39,853 bases of DNA from an uncultured Anderseniella sp. (GCA_938039915.1 CALHUA010000258.1:1-39853); one strand, 5' to 3'. Shown: positions 26,254 through 34,569, numbered from the stretch's first letter. The notes: generated by a model from the letters alone, not told the origin. Translations and numbers: made by a program.

Positions 26254-26784
26254 ATGCGGCGTGCAGAAATCGTCACCGCCATAATACTTGGCATCTTCTC
26301 GGCTTATCTCATGTGGAAGAGCGGAGAGGCCCCGTCCTGGGACCCCTCCGTCGCCCGCTTCGACAATATTGGCATGATCGATGGCGAAGGCCCGGCCAGC
26401 GGCTGGTGGCCGTTCTGGTTGTCGGCCATCATGCTGGTCTGCTCAATCTGGATTGCAGTTAACTGGTGGCGAAAAACGTCGCCGCCATCCCGGTCAGATG
26501 AAGTTTTCCTCGATGCCTACGGTCGCCGCATGCTGCTGCTGGTCGGAGGCGGGCTGATTGGATTTATGGTTTTGATCCAGTTTATCGGGTTTTACGCCGG
26601 CATGTTTATCTTTCTGTTTTACTACCTGTTTTTTCTGGGTCGACATTCGGTTTTCCGAACCTTGGCGATTTCCACTGGAACGCCAATATTCTGTTTCTTT
26701 TTCTTCGATGTAGCGATGCGGATCGTGCTGCCGAAGGGCGTTACAGAACCGCTGTTTCTGCCGCTGTACAAAATTTTCCTCTGA
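26254..26784 (+). CDS. tctB: Tripartite tricarboxylate transporter small membrane subunit
   Basis: A 176-residue protein with four hydrophobic segments (about residues 6-22, 52-70, 94-112 and 117-150), the topology of TctB/TTT small permeases. The GPASGWWPFWLSAIMLV stretch is typical for the second helix. It lies between tctC and tctA and is the least conserved part of the complex. GGGGAG is found 13 bases before the ATG. Confidence 0.88.
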   Translation: MRRAEIVTAIILGIFSAYLMWKSGEAPSWDPSVARFDNIGMIDGEGPASGWWPFWLSAIMLVCSIWIAVNWWRKTSPPSRSDEVFLDAYGRRMLLLVGGGLIGFMVLIQFIGFYAGMFIFLFYYLFFLGRHSVFRTLAISTGTPIFCFFFFDVAMRIVLPKGVTEPLFLPLYKIFL

Positions 26785-26847
26785 TACGCTGATCTCTCCT
26801 GAAGCACAAAAGTGCCAGAAGGATTTTATCAAGAAGGCAATGGATAT

Positions 26848-28431
26848 ATGATCGAGATTGTTTCAGCTTTGGGCGACGGCGTGTGGCAAGCCCTTCAGCC
26901 CATCAACCTGGCCCTGGCCTTCATCGGTGTTGTCGTCGGTCTGTTTGTCGGCGCCATGCCGGGGCTTGGATCGGTCAATGGTGTGGCGATCCTGTTGCCG
27001 TTTACTTTTGTTATCCAGAAGTACACCGGTACCGCCACGTCGCCGATGATTTTTCTGGCTGCCATCTATTACGGCGCCATGTACGGCGGTGCCATTTCCT
27101 CGATCACACTGGGTATTCCAGGCGCATCAACGGCGGTTGCGACGACGTTTGACGGCCGCCCGCTTGCGCTGAAAGGCAAGGCCGACCAGGCCCTGGTTGC
27201 CGCCGCGGTTGCGTCCTTTGTTGGCGGAACGGTGGCCAATCTACTGTTCACCGGATTTGCGCCTGCACTGGCTTCGGTCGCGCTGGACTTCGGCAACCCG
27301 GAAATATTCGCTCTCATGCTGCTGGCGTTTGCGACATTTGTCGGGCTGGGCGGCGACGACATACCAAAAACCATTTTCTCAATATGTATCGGGCTGGTTC
27401 TGGCAACGGTTGGTTTCGACATTATTTCAGGCGAACCGCGGCTGCAGTTCGGCGATCCGCTGGATCTGTTTCCGGCAACGGCTGGCCTGATCGACACAAC
27501 CGGATTCAGCCATGGTATTCGGTTCCTGGTGCTGGCCATTGGTGTCTACGGCATCGGCGAGATGATGTGGACTATCAATTCGTCGCGCGGCAAGATCACC
27601 ATGACCGAGACCACCATCACCTATGACCGCATCAGGCTGGCGCTGATCGAGTACCGCAAGAAGGCCTGGAAAGGCACCATTATCGGTTCGGCGCTTGGTT
27701 TCTTCGTTGGCATTCTGCCGGCGGCTGGCGCGACGCCCGGTTCGCTTATGTCTTACGGGGTCGCCAAGATGACGTCCCGAAATCCGGAAAATTACGGCAA
27801 GGGTGAACTGGACGGCGTGGCGGCGCCTGAAGCTGCCAACAACTCAGCTTCGACCGGGGCAATGCTGCCCATGATGACCCTTGGTATTCCTGGTTCGCCC
27901 ACAACTGCGGTGCTTCTTGCCGGCATGGTGATCTGGGGATTACAGCCGGGTCCGCGCCTGTTCGTTGACCAGCCTGACTTCGTATGGCCGCTGATAGGGT
28001 CGTTCTATGTGTCCAACCTCATCGCGCTGCTGGTCAATCTGGCGTTCATACCGATCTTCTTGTGGATGCTGCGTATGCCGTTCACCATCCTGGCTCCGTT
28101 GATATTTGTATTGTCGGTCGTCGGTACGTTCGCGGCCTATCAGAACCTATTCGATGTGTGGTTGATGGTGCTGTTCGGGCTGGGCGCATTCTTGTTACGC
28201 ATTCTTGACTATCCGCTTGCGCCGGCCGTGCTGGCAATTGTTCTGGGCCCGATTGCGGAACCGAAACTTCGCCAGTCGCTATTGTTGTCCGATGGCGATC
28301 CGTCGATTTTCTTCACCCGCCCGATCGCCGGACCGATTACGGTCATCGCCATCATCCTGATCCTGTTACCTCTGTTCAAGATCATCTGGACGAAGGTGAA
28401 ATCGACAAGGGCAGAGACACCTGCACAGTAG
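26848..28431 (+). CDS. tctA: Tripartite tricarboxylate transporter large permease
   Basis: A 527-residue membrane protein of the TctA family with about 11-12 helices. Hallmarks are VVGLFVGAMPGLGSVNGVAI, YYGAMYGGAISSITLGIPG, and the conserved EAANNSASTGAMLPMMTLGIPG with its repeated LGIPGxxxT loops. The ATG at 26848 has AAGG just upstream; the frame is open back to 26812 without better signals. It completes a secondary carboxylate importer with tctC and tctB. Confidence 0.93.
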   Translation: MIEIVSALGDGVWQALQPINLALAFIGVVVGLFVGAMPGLGSVNGVAILLPFTFVIQKYTGTATSPMIFLAAIYYGAMYGGAISSITLGIPGASTAVATTFDGRPLALKGKADQALVAAAVASFVGGTVANLLFTGFAPALASVALDFGNPEIFALMLLAFATFVGLGGDDIPKTIFSICIGLVLATVGFDIISGEPRLQFGDPLDLFPATAGLIDTTGFSHGIRFLVLAIGVYGIGEMMWTINSSRGKITMTETTITYDRIRLALIEYRKKAWKGTIIGSALGFFVGILPAAGATPGSLMSYGVAKMTSRNPENYGKGELDGVAAPEAANNSASTGAMLPMMTLGIPGSPTTAVLLAGMVIWGLQPGPRLFVDQPDFVWPLIGSFYVSNLIALLVNLAFIPIFLWMLRMPFTILAPLIFVLSVVGTFAAYQNLFDVWLMVLFGLGAFLLRILDYPLAPAVLAIVLGPIAEPKLRQSLLLSDGDPSIFFTRPIAGPITVIAIILILLPLFKIIWTKVKSTRAETPAQ

Positions 28432-28492
28432 AAGCCTCAGCCCGGCTCGTTACCTGGCCGACGTCCTGAGCGCCGTCCGGACGCAGCTCTCG

Positions 28493-28643
28493 TTCCACCA
28501 TATGGTACAGATAATTGGCCCTGTGTGGCTTTGTCATGCGTTAAAGTAATGTTTCATATGCAAAGCTCTTATATTTCAGTGCATTAAATTTAATTATAAT
28601 TCCTGAAAGGCATACCAGGGCGGGTTTCTGCCATATGGTGGAA
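28493..28643. repeat. 13-bp inverted repeat pair flanking a promoter (TTCCACCATATGG / CCATATGGTGGAA)
   Basis: TTCCACCATATGG at 28493-28505 and its exact reverse complement at 28631-28643, 125 bp apart. Each contains the palindromic core CCATATGG. They lie on either side of an AT-rich promoter-like segment with TATAAT at 28595-28600, so they could be a repressor pair acting by looping. No regulator gene is next to them. Confidence 0.5.
28595..28600 (+). promoter_or_regulatory. Probable -10 element (TATAAT) for the ketopantoate-reductase-like gene
   Basis: A perfect TATAAT in an AT-rich stretch (28570-28602) that also contains the palindrome ATTAAATTTAAT. The -35 at the right distance is poor (around 28572-28577), so an activator or an alternative sigma factor may be involved. 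It predicts a 5' leader of about 110 bases before the ATG at 28718. Confidence 0.45.
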
Positions 28644-28656
28644 TGATCTCCTTGCT

Positions 28657-28671
28657 CGCGCGCGCGCGCGC
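28657..28671. repeat. Alternating CG run
   Basis: A 15-base uninterrupted CG dinucleotide run in the 5' leader of the following gene. Such runs can adopt Z-DNA and are prone to slippage; no function is evident. Confidence 0.8.
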
Positions 28672-28717
28672 AGGTAGAAACAGCTTATATCCCATTTGGC
28701 TTGAAGGATTTTCTGTA

Positions 28718-29740
28718 ATGAAAATATGCATTTACGGCGCAGGCGCGATCGGCGGATTCATGGCGCATGCGCTGGCTCAGGTGCCTGGCGTCGAGCTGTC
28801 GCTGATTGCCCGGGGGCCTCACCTGAAAGCCATGCAGGAGAACGGCCTGACCCTTCTCAGGGACGGTGAAACAGCCTCCGTACCTGTAACGGCGACATCC
28901 GATCCGGCAGACCTCGGGCCTCAGGATTACGTTGTCATCGCGCTCAAGAGCCATCAGGCCTGGCAGTCCGCTGAAAGTATCAAACCGCTCCTGGGTCCGA
29001 ATACTGCGGTCGTGACCTGTCAGAACGGCGTGCCGTGGTGGTATTTCCACAAGCTTCCCGGTGCGTTTGAAGGCAGCAGGCTGGACGCAGTTGATCGCGG
29101 TGACCGGCAGTGGACCGTGTTCGGACCGGGACGAGCCATCGGGTGCGTTGTCTACCCGGCAACCGAAATCGTTGAGCCGGGTGTGATCAAGCACGTTTAC
29201 GGGGACAAATTCTCAATTGGCGAACCGGACGGCTCGACGTCGCCGCGCTGCGAAGCGTTGTCCAAAGCGATGGAGCAGGGGGGGCTTCGCGCGCCCGTGC
29301 TGGAAGACATTCGGTCTGAGATCTGGCTCAAACTATGGGGCAATCTCTGTTTCAATCCGATTTCCGCCCTGACTGGAGCAACCCTGGATGTGATTGCGAC
29401 CGAACCGGGCACCCGCGCCCTGGCGAAATCCATGATGCTTGAGGCACAAACGCTGGCTGAAAAACTGGGTGCCAGCTTCCGGGTCGATGTTGAGCGCCGT
29501 ATCAATGGCGCCGCCGGTGTCGGCGCACATCGTACGTCTATGTTGCAGGATCTTGATGCCGGCAAGGCGATGGAAATTGACGCACTGGTCACCGCTGTCC
29601 AGGAAATGGGTCGCGTTGCGGGCGTGGCGACACCGGCAATTGACAGTGTGTTGGCACTGGTCCAGCAACTTGCCGAAAGCCGCGGTCTATATCCGACCTA
29701 TCCAGTTGAAAACGGCGACAACCTGGCCAAGAGCGCGTAG
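28718..29740 (+). CDS. Ketopantoate reductase (2-dehydropantoate 2-reductase) family protein
   Basis: A 340-residue NADP-dependent reductase. KICIYGAGAIGGFMAHALAQ is the Rossmann GxGxxG motif, ALKSHQAWQ the KxH element with the family lysine, and LKLWGNLCFNPISALTG the catalytic Lys/Asn-Ser region in the ApbA_C domain. True PanE proteins are near 300 residues; this longer form belongs to a subgroup often found in catabolic loci and may reduce another 2-oxo acid or oxidise a 2-hydroxy acid. The ATG at 28718 with GAAGGA upstream is preferred. It stands 286 bp after tctA with its own promoter. Confidence 0.87.
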   Translation: MKICIYGAGAIGGFMAHALAQVPGVELSLIARGPHLKAMQENGLTLLRDGETASVPVTATSDPADLGPQDYVVIALKSHQAWQSAESIKPLLGPNTAVVTCQNGVPWWYFHKLPGAFEGSRLDAVDRGDRQWTVFGPGRAIGCVVYPATEIVEPGVIKHVYGDKFSIGEPDGSTSPRCEALSKAMEQGGLRAPVLEDIRSEIWLKLWGNLCFNPISALTGATLDVIATEPGTRALAKSMMLEAQTLAEKLGASFRVDVERRINGAAGVGAHRTSMLQDLDAGKAMEIDALVTAVQEMGRVAGVATPAIDSVLALVQQLAESRGLYPTYPVENGDNLAKSA

Positions 29741-29840
29741 ACAGATTCCAAGTTGGACACACTTATGCCTTGATGTTTCGGCCCGTATGCGGCGAAACTG
29801 CAATCAATAGAGTTGTGAGTGCGATAAAGGAATTTAAGCC

Positions 29841-30716
29841 ATGCGGCTGGATGATGAAAAAGCAAGTTCCAATGTGGAAGATCGCCGGGGCCAGCGGGGT
29901 CGTCGCGGCGGATTTCGTATCCCCATGGGCAGACGCGGTGGCGGCGGTATCGGGCTGGGCACCATCGTCATTCTCGGCATTATGTGGCTGGTCTTCGGTA
30001 TCAACCCGCTGGAAATGCTGGGCGGCGGTGGTCTCCAGCAGCAGACGCAGCAAATCCCTCAGACGCAAAAGCAGCAGCAGACACCGGCAGCGAACGACGA
30101 AATGGGCAAGTTCGCCAGCAAGGTGCTGTCGACAACAGAGCGCACCTGGACACGGATATTCACGGAAAATGGCCGCCAGTATGAAGAACCGCGCATGGTT
30201 CTGTTCTCCGGCTTCGTGCAGTCGGCCTGTGGAGCCGCCCAGTCGGCCATGGGGCCGTTCTATTGCCCGCGCGACAAGAAAATTTATATCGACCTCAGTT
30301 TCTTCCGTGACATGAGTTCGCGCCTCGGCGCATCCGGCGATTTCGCCCACGCCTATGTCATCGCCCATGAAGTTGGTCATCACGTCCAGACCCTGTTGGG
30401 CATTGCGGAAAAGGTAACAGCCGCGCGTCTGCGTGCCTCAAAACCCGAGGCCAACCGTTTGTCGGTCCGCATGGAACTGCAGGCGGACTGTCTGGCCGGT
30501 GTGTGGGCACGAGACAACAAGAACATTCTTGACCAGGGTGACATCGAAGAAGGCATCAATGCAGCATCAGCAATCGGTGATGACCGCCTGCAGAAGCGCA
30601 GCCAGGGTTATGTGGTCCCGGAAAGCTTTACCCATGGCACCTCCGCCCAGCGGGTGGAGTGGTTCAAACGCGGCATTCAGACCGGTGATATTGGCCAGTG
30701 TGATACGTTTGGCTGA
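29841..30716 (+). CDS. Neutral zinc metallopeptidase family protein (YpfJ-like)
   Basis: A 291-residue membrane-anchored protein: an Arg/Gly-rich N-terminus (RRGQRGRRGGFRIPMGRRGGGG), one transmembrane helix (about residues 37-56, LGTIVILGIMWLVFGI), a Gln-rich linker, then the peptidase_neutral-zinc domain (PF04228). The catalytic motif is HEVGHH (HExxH) in YVIAHEVGHHVQTLLG, with ELQADCLAGVW supplying the third ligand. MGPFYCPRDKKIYIDLSFF is a family signature. The function in bacteria is little known. AAGGA precedes the ATG. Confidence 0.93.
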   Translation: MRLDDEKASSNVEDRRGQRGRRGGFRIPMGRRGGGGIGLGTIVILGIMWLVFGINPLEMLGGGGLQQQTQQIPQTQKQQQTPAANDEMGKFASKVLSTTERTWTRIFTENGRQYEEPRMVLFSGFVQSACGAAQSAMGPFYCPRDKKIYIDLSFFRDMSSRLGASGDFAHAYVIAHEVGHHVQTLLGIAEKVTAARLRASKPEANRLSVRMELQADCLAGVWARDNKNILDQGDIEEGINAASAIGDDRLQKRSQGYVVPESFTHGTSAQRVEWFKRGIQTGDIGQCDTFG

Positions 30717-30863
30717 GTGGCCAATATTTTTTGGATTAAAAGAAAACTGAATTGATCGTGGAACGTTTCGGATCAACCGAGGATGAACTTGTGGTCAATA
30801 GTTGCCGGGTCCTTACTGACTGAAATTATATCCAAATTCACAAAAACCTGCTAAACTTCATCA

Positions 30864-31073
30864 ATGAGCAATAGTCAAAAGATCAGACGCTCCGCCGCGA
30901 CGGGACGAGTTAAAACCGCGCCGATTGGAAGGTCAAAAGCAACCAAGTTTCTTCTGGTTGAAGGAATGAAGTTGTCGACAAAATCATCTAATACTTTGAA
31001 CGGGCTCAAGGCGAGAGGTCTCAAAGGCGATGCTCTGCGAACAGCAATCTCTGGGTCGCTTAAGAAATTCTAG
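30864..31073 (+). CDS. Small protein, possibly the Fic antitoxin (VbhA/FicA-like)
   Basis: A 69-residue basic protein ending five bases before the original start of the Fic gene. FLLVEGMKLSTKSSNTLNGLKARGLKGDALRTAI resembles the antitoxin helix region of VbhA-type proteins, where an (S/T)xxxE(G/N) motif inserts its Glu into the Fic active site. Here Glu-Gly are kept but the position of the Ser/Thr is Phe. The basic N-terminus (KIRRSAATGRVKTAPIGRSK) is unusual. The identification rests on position and weak similarity. The local base composition is AT-richer than the surrounding genes. Confidence 0.5.
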   Translation: MSNSQKIRRSAATGRVKTAPIGRSKATKFLLVEGMKLSTKSSNTLNGLKARGLKGDALRTAISGSLKKF

Positions 31074-31078
31074 GGGCG

Positions 31079-31675
31079 ATGAGCCGCTATTCTGCAACAG
31101 ATGACCCGCTATGCTATCCTGAAAGCTAGGTCCCGCGAAATATTGCCGAGTTGAAAGACCAAGATGCGCTTGATCAGTTCGAGCAACTCATGTTTTTGAT
31201 CAGGGCCGAAGAAGAGCTGCCGGAAGGCGATCTGGATTATCTGCACTACAAGAAAATCCATCACCACTTCTTTCAGGATGTCTACGAGTGGGCCGGACAG
31301 ATACGTCAGGTTCGCACTGGAAAAGGCGGCAACTGGTTCTGCTATCCTGAATACATCGACCAGCAGATGGAGGGTTTGTTCGCACAGTTGGCTGACGAGA
31401 ACCATCTCATGCACGTCGATGACGTTGCAACTTTCTCAAATAGAGCCGCATATTACATTGCTGAAATCAATGCAGTTCATCCGTTTCGAGAGGGAACCGA
31501 GAGATGTCAACTTATACTGCTCACCATCCTAACCGAACTTGCGGGTTTTCAACTGACGGAAGATCGATTGGATGAAAATCTCTTCATGGAAGCCATGATC
31601 GAAAGTTTTCATGGAGACAATGCACCTCTTGCAGCAGAAATTCGGATCATGGTGTTGCCAACCGAACCAAAATGA
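31079..31675 (+). pseudogene. Fic/DOC family protein, interrupted by an in-frame TAG
   Basis: From the ATG at 31079 the reading is MSRYSATDDPLCYPES, then TAG (31127-31129), then VPRNIAELKDQDALDQFE. Both sides match the usual Fic N-terminus (DDPxCYPGSDVLRNK-x-x-DQxALD), so the stop is a nonsense mutation in a once complete gene of about 198 codons. Downstream, YKKIHHHFFQDVYEWAGQIR and the core INAVHPFREGTERCQL are clear, but the core differs from HPFx(D/E)GN(G/K)R: Asn is Thr, and Gly is Glu, which should weaken AMP transfer. A TTG at 31151 could restart a 174-residue protein. A decayed toxin-antitoxin-like pair with the gene at 30864 is the simplest reading. Confidence 0.8.
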
Positions 31676-31784
31676 CTCTCTTTCAGAGAGAGCGAGTTGG
31701 TCGTGCGTGCACTTCACGAGTGAGCTGGATAATCTTGTATGGTTCAATCAATTCATCGAATCTTATTAGGAAAGTATCTGGTTC

Positions 31785-32759
31785 ATGACATCTTCAACAC
31801 CTTCTCAATCGGTGCTTGCATCAGCGGCGCGCAGCGTCCTGGTGCGGCGCAGAATTCGCGATCATGTTGTCAACACGCCGTTGTTGAAGTCGTGCGCCGT
31901 TCTGCCTGACAGCACCGAGCTCTATTTCAAGGCAGAGAATTTTCAGACTACCGGTTCCTTCAAACTGAGGGGCGCCACGGCCAAACTCACATCGCTGCCG
32001 CAGGATCGGCCGCTGATCACTGCGTCATCGGGCAATCATGGCATTGCCTGCTCACACGCAGCAAAACTCACCGGCCATCAATTGACGGTTGTGCTGCCGG
32101 AAACGGTGGCACCGGCAAAGCTGGCTAAAGTCGAGAGCTTTGGTACTGAGGTGATCCTGCACGGTGCGGAGTCAGGGCTTGCTGAAACCCATGCCCAGTC
32201 ACTGGCCGCCAGCGGCGAATATGTTTACGTCTCGCCATACAATGATGCAGAAGTCATCGCCGGCCAGGGCTCCATTGGCCTGGAGCTTCTCGAGCAACTG
32301 CCGCATATCGATAATGTCTTTATCGCCATGGGTGGCGGTGGTCTCATTTCAGGTATCGGGTGCGTGCTCAAGTCGTTTCTTCCCGACTGCCGCATTGTTG
32401 GTGTAAGTGCCATCAACTCCGCTGCGCTGGCGGCTTCAATTACCGCCGGTCAGGTTGTTGAAACCGAGCACCTTGACACCCTCGCTGACGGTATTGCCGG
32501 CGGTGTCGATGACGGCTCCGTAACGCTGGCACTGGCGACAGACGTGATTGATCGCGTGGTCCATTGCAGCGAAGAAGAAATAGTCACAGCCCTCAAGAGT
32601 TTGGCCTGGACCGAGAAACAGATCGTTGAGGGAGCTGCCGGTCTTGCCCTGGCCGGGTATCTGGCCAATCAGGTGGATTATCAAGATCAGGTCAATGTGG
32701 TGTTGCTGTGCGGTGCCAATTTCGATAAGGCGGCACTCATGCAAGCGATCGCCACCTGA
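31785..32759 (+). CDS. Threonine/serine dehydratase-like PLP enzyme
   Basis: A 324-residue fold-type II PLP enzyme. The cofactor Lys is in TTGSFKLRGA, the substrate loop is TASSGNHGIA, the phosphate-binding loop is MGGGGLISG, and LLCGANFD is the C-terminal strand. It lacks the regulatory ACT domain of biosynthetic IlvA, so it is of the catabolic threonine dehydratase / serine racemase group, which deaminates threonine or serine (or 3-hydroxyaspartate) to 2-oxo acids. The AGGAAAG ribosome site lies about 11 bases before the ATG. It is a single gene bordered by a hairpin at its end. Confidence 0.9.
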   Translation: MTSSTPSQSVLASAARSVLVRRRIRDHVVNTPLLKSCAVLPDSTELYFKAENFQTTGSFKLRGATAKLTSLPQDRPLITASSGNHGIACSHAAKLTGHQLTVVLPETVAPAKLAKVESFGTEVILHGAESGLAETHAQSLAASGEYVYVSPYNDAEVIAGQGSIGLELLEQLPHIDNVFIAMGGGGLISGIGCVLKSFLPDCRIVGVSAINSAALAASITAGQVVETEHLDTLADGIAGGVDDGSVTLALATDVIDRVVHCSEEEIVTALKSLAWTEKQIVEGAAGLALAGYLANQVDYQDQVNVVLLCGANFDKAALMQAIAT

Positions 32760-32799
32760 CTGGGTACTCGAAAATTGGATTTCGGCAGCAGGCTAAAGA

Positions 32800-32825
32800 G
32801 GGTGCCGCACTTCGGCCCGGCACCC
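32800..32825. terminator. Hairpin between convergent genes
   Basis: GGGTGCCG (32800-32807) pairs perfectly with CGGCACCC (32818-32825), with a 10-base GC-rich loop. It lies between the dehydratase and the minus-strand glycine-rich gene. The T-runs on both sides are poor, so it is a plausible but not strong bidirectional terminator. Confidence 0.45.
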
Positions 32826-32851
32826 CCTGTCAACTTTGGTTGGTGAAACAG

Positions 32852-33142
32852 TCAGCCCATCATCTTGTTTTTGATCATGCCGACAATGGTCTGGACGATA
32901 AGGCCGCCAACACCGCCGCCGACGAGTTGGCCCGCAAGGGCGCCGATATCCATTCCGCCCCCTGCATCACCGCCTGCTGCACCCAGCAATCCACCAAGAA
33001 TGGAGCCGCCTCCTACACCGCCGACTGCGCCGGCAATCAGGTTGCCGATCTGGCCCATGTCACCGCCTTTGATAAACTTGCCACCGGCTGTACCACCTGC
33101 AGCGCCGCCAATGGCCTGTACGATAAGTGAGGTTAGATCCAT
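32852..33142 (-). CDS. Small glycine-rich hypothetical protein
   Basis: A 96-residue protein (MDLTSLIVQAIGGAAGG...) dominated by Gly, Ala and Ile, with glycine-zipper GxxxG repeats along its whole length and a basic end (IKNKMMG). It could pack as amphipathic or membrane hairpins. A strong GGAGGG ribosome site is about 9 bases before the ATG at 33142, which decides the start over an in-frame ATG at 33184. I do not recognise a named family with certainty. Confidence 0.72.
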   Translation of the reverse strand: MDLTSLIVQAIGGAAGGTAGGKFIKGGDMGQIGNLIAGAVGGVGGGSILGGLLGAAGGDAGGGMDIGALAGQLVGGGVGGLIVQTIVGMIKNKMMG

Positions 33143-33590
33143 CGCTTTTCCCTCCGATTGGATACCTATGAAGCGGATCATCATGTCCGCCGCATAAAGA
33201 GCCTAGTCTGCTTCGGGTATACGGCAAGGTCTTTTTCGACCTATCATAGCAATCATCATTTGAGTCTACACGGAGAGTTGTTTTGAGCTCACGGCGGTCA
33301 TTGGCTGTTTTTCATGTGTAGACCCCGACACAATATCGGGAAAAATCCGCAGAATATGAGCGAAAAGTGCAGTTTTTGGGGTGATCTGCCTGGCCGGTTA
33401 ACTAAGCCGGGAAGCCGTAATTGTGACACGATATCCGCATGATATTGTAGCTTTTGAACAATACGTTAATCCAATAGTTACCATACGGGCGCATGCTCAT
33501 CTCAGCGTAAATAGTACAGAGTTGAGCACGGGACGGTCCGAATCTGCGCTCTGTCATGTTTAGTAAAGTTAGTTGTCCAAGGGGTTTTCC
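33143..33590. other. Intergenic region (448 bp), AT-richer
   Basis: No gene with coding character. It contains an 8-bp inverted repeat, GTCTACAC (33264-33271) and GTGTAGAC (33316-33323), a small hairpin CCCGA-N7-TCGGG (33324-33340) followed by AAAAA, and CCGG-N9-CCGG near 33392. It must hold the promoters for the two flanking divergent genes. A small RNA is possible but not supported by a promoter-terminator pair. Confidence 0.5.
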
Positions 33591-34031
33591 ATGAAAAAGC
33601 TGATTTTAATTTTTGCCGCAACCATGCTTGCGTTTCCTTTCGCAGGCATCGCGCAGGCAGAACAACCTGCCGGAGTTCCGGCAGATGAGCTTTCAATGGA
33701 GCCTGATGCGCTCGAAGGTCTGTTTCCCGGACATTACGAAGCCCATGTCGCAGGTGGCTACCGCTTGCTGATTTCGGCAAAGGATGACGGCACCATGCTG
33801 GGCCGGGCGTTCGGCAAGGAAGACAAGGGTGTGTGGGTCATCAAGGACGAGGAATTGTGCATCGCCTGGCGTTCATGGACTCGCGGCAAGTACAAATGCG
33901 GCGCCATCACCCAGAACGGTGACTGGTTCGTGGCCACCAACAGCGAGAACGGTGAGACCATGAAGTTCAAGGAAATCAACAAACGCGATGTGTACACAGC
34001 GCGGGTAGGGCGTCGGGCCTCCAGGGACTAG
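33591..34031 (+). CDS. Exported hypothetical protein
   Basis: A 146-residue protein with a signal peptide (MKKLILIFAATMLAFPFAGIAQA, cleavage before EQPAG). The mature part is beta-rich: FPGHYEAHVAGGYRLLISAKDDGTMLG, GVWVIKDEELCIAWRSWTRGKYKCGAI with two Cys that may form a disulfide, and GDWFVATNSENGETMKFKEI. This looks like a small periplasmic lipocalin-like or DUF995-type barrel, but I cannot assign it firmly. AAGGGG precedes the ATG, and a clear terminator follows. Confidence 0.8.
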   Translation: MKKLILIFAATMLAFPFAGIAQAEQPAGVPADELSMEPDALEGLFPGHYEAHVAGGYRLLISAKDDGTMLGRAFGKEDKGVWVIKDEELCIAWRSWTRGKYKCGAITQNGDWFVATNSENGETMKFKEINKRDVYTARVGRRASRD

Positions 34032-34057
34032 AAGCGTTCACAGATTTACAGAGTCAG

Positions 34058-34095
34058 ACGCGGCATTCCTCGGGAGTGCCGCGTTTTCAGTTTTT
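34058..34095 (+). terminator. Rho-independent terminator
   Basis: A 12-bp stem (ACGCGGCATTCC with GGAGTGCCGCGT, one G-U pair), a three-base TCG loop, then TTTTCAGTTTTT. It is placed 26 bp after the exported-protein gene and works in the plus direction. Confidence 0.85.
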
Positions 34096-34105
34096 GCATC
34101 CTTAT

Positions 34106-34564
34106 CTACCCTCGGCCACGATAGGGCGGAACACCCTGGTCCGGCAGCCAAAGGCCTTTTGGCGGTTCGCCGCTTTGCCAGAAAACATCGATCGGGATGC
34201 CGCCGCGCGGATACCAGTACCCGCCGATGCGCAGCCATTTGGGAGTTAAAAGGTCTACGATATCCCGGCCCACGCGCACCGTGCAATCCTCATGGAAAGC
34301 GCCGTGATTTCTGAATGAACCGAGATACAGCTTTAGCGACTTGGACTCGACGATCCAGTCCTGCGGCACATAATCGATCACCAGGTGAGCGAAATCCGGC
34401 TGGCCGGTGACCGGGCATATGGATGTGAATTCCGGTACCGCAAAGCGTACCAGATAATCGGTATCCTGGTGCGGTGCGGGTACGCGCTCCATCGTCGCTT
34501 CGTCAGGTGAGCCGGGCAGCGCGCTGTCAGCGCCCAGTTGCGTGAGTGTGGTCGTGTCAGACAT
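34106..34564 (-). CDS. queF: NADPH-dependent 7-cyano-7-deazaguanine reductase
   Basis: A 152-residue unimodular QueF. The catalytic Cys is in [15 protein letters not shown], the QueF motif is [21 protein letters not shown], and [16 protein letters not shown] is the C-terminal signature. It reduces preQ0 to preQ1 in queuosine synthesis. No other que genes are in the window. It lies 5 bp after the class III aminotransferase gene on the same strand, so it may be read from the same message, though the functions are unrelated. Confidence 0.95.
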   Translation of the reverse strand: MSDTTTLTQLGADSALPGSPDEATMERVPAPHQDTDYLVRFAVPEFTSICPVTGQPDFAHLVIDYVPQDWIVESKSLKLYLGSFRNHGAFHEDCTVRVGRDIVDLLTPKWLRIGGYWYPRGGIPIDVFWQSGEPPKGLWLPDQGVPPYRGRG

Positions 34565-34569
34565 GGTTG

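Noticed and set aside
28608-28617. AGGCATACCA as a third GntR-type site near the ketopantoate-reductase-like promoter
   Set aside because: Matches TGGTATACCA in only 8 of 10 positions and is not symmetric; it may be chance.
29870-29882. TTCCAATGTGGAA inside the metallopeptidase gene resembling TCCACAATGTGGA
   Set aside because: It lies inside coding sequence and lacks two bases of the motif.
31101-31154. Tiny open frame MTRYAILKARSREILPS inside the Fic start region
   Set aside because: The alternative frame (from 31079) matches the Fic N-terminus; this one is chance.
31676-31690. CTCTCT-TTC-AGAGAG hairpin after the Fic stop
   Set aside because: Weak, AT/GC-mixed six-pair stem without a T-run; not counted as a terminator.
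32865-33197. Plus-strand proline-rich open frame over the glycine-rich gene
   Set aside because: Pro runs are the complement of Gly codons; the minus-strand frame has the good GGAGGG ribosome site.
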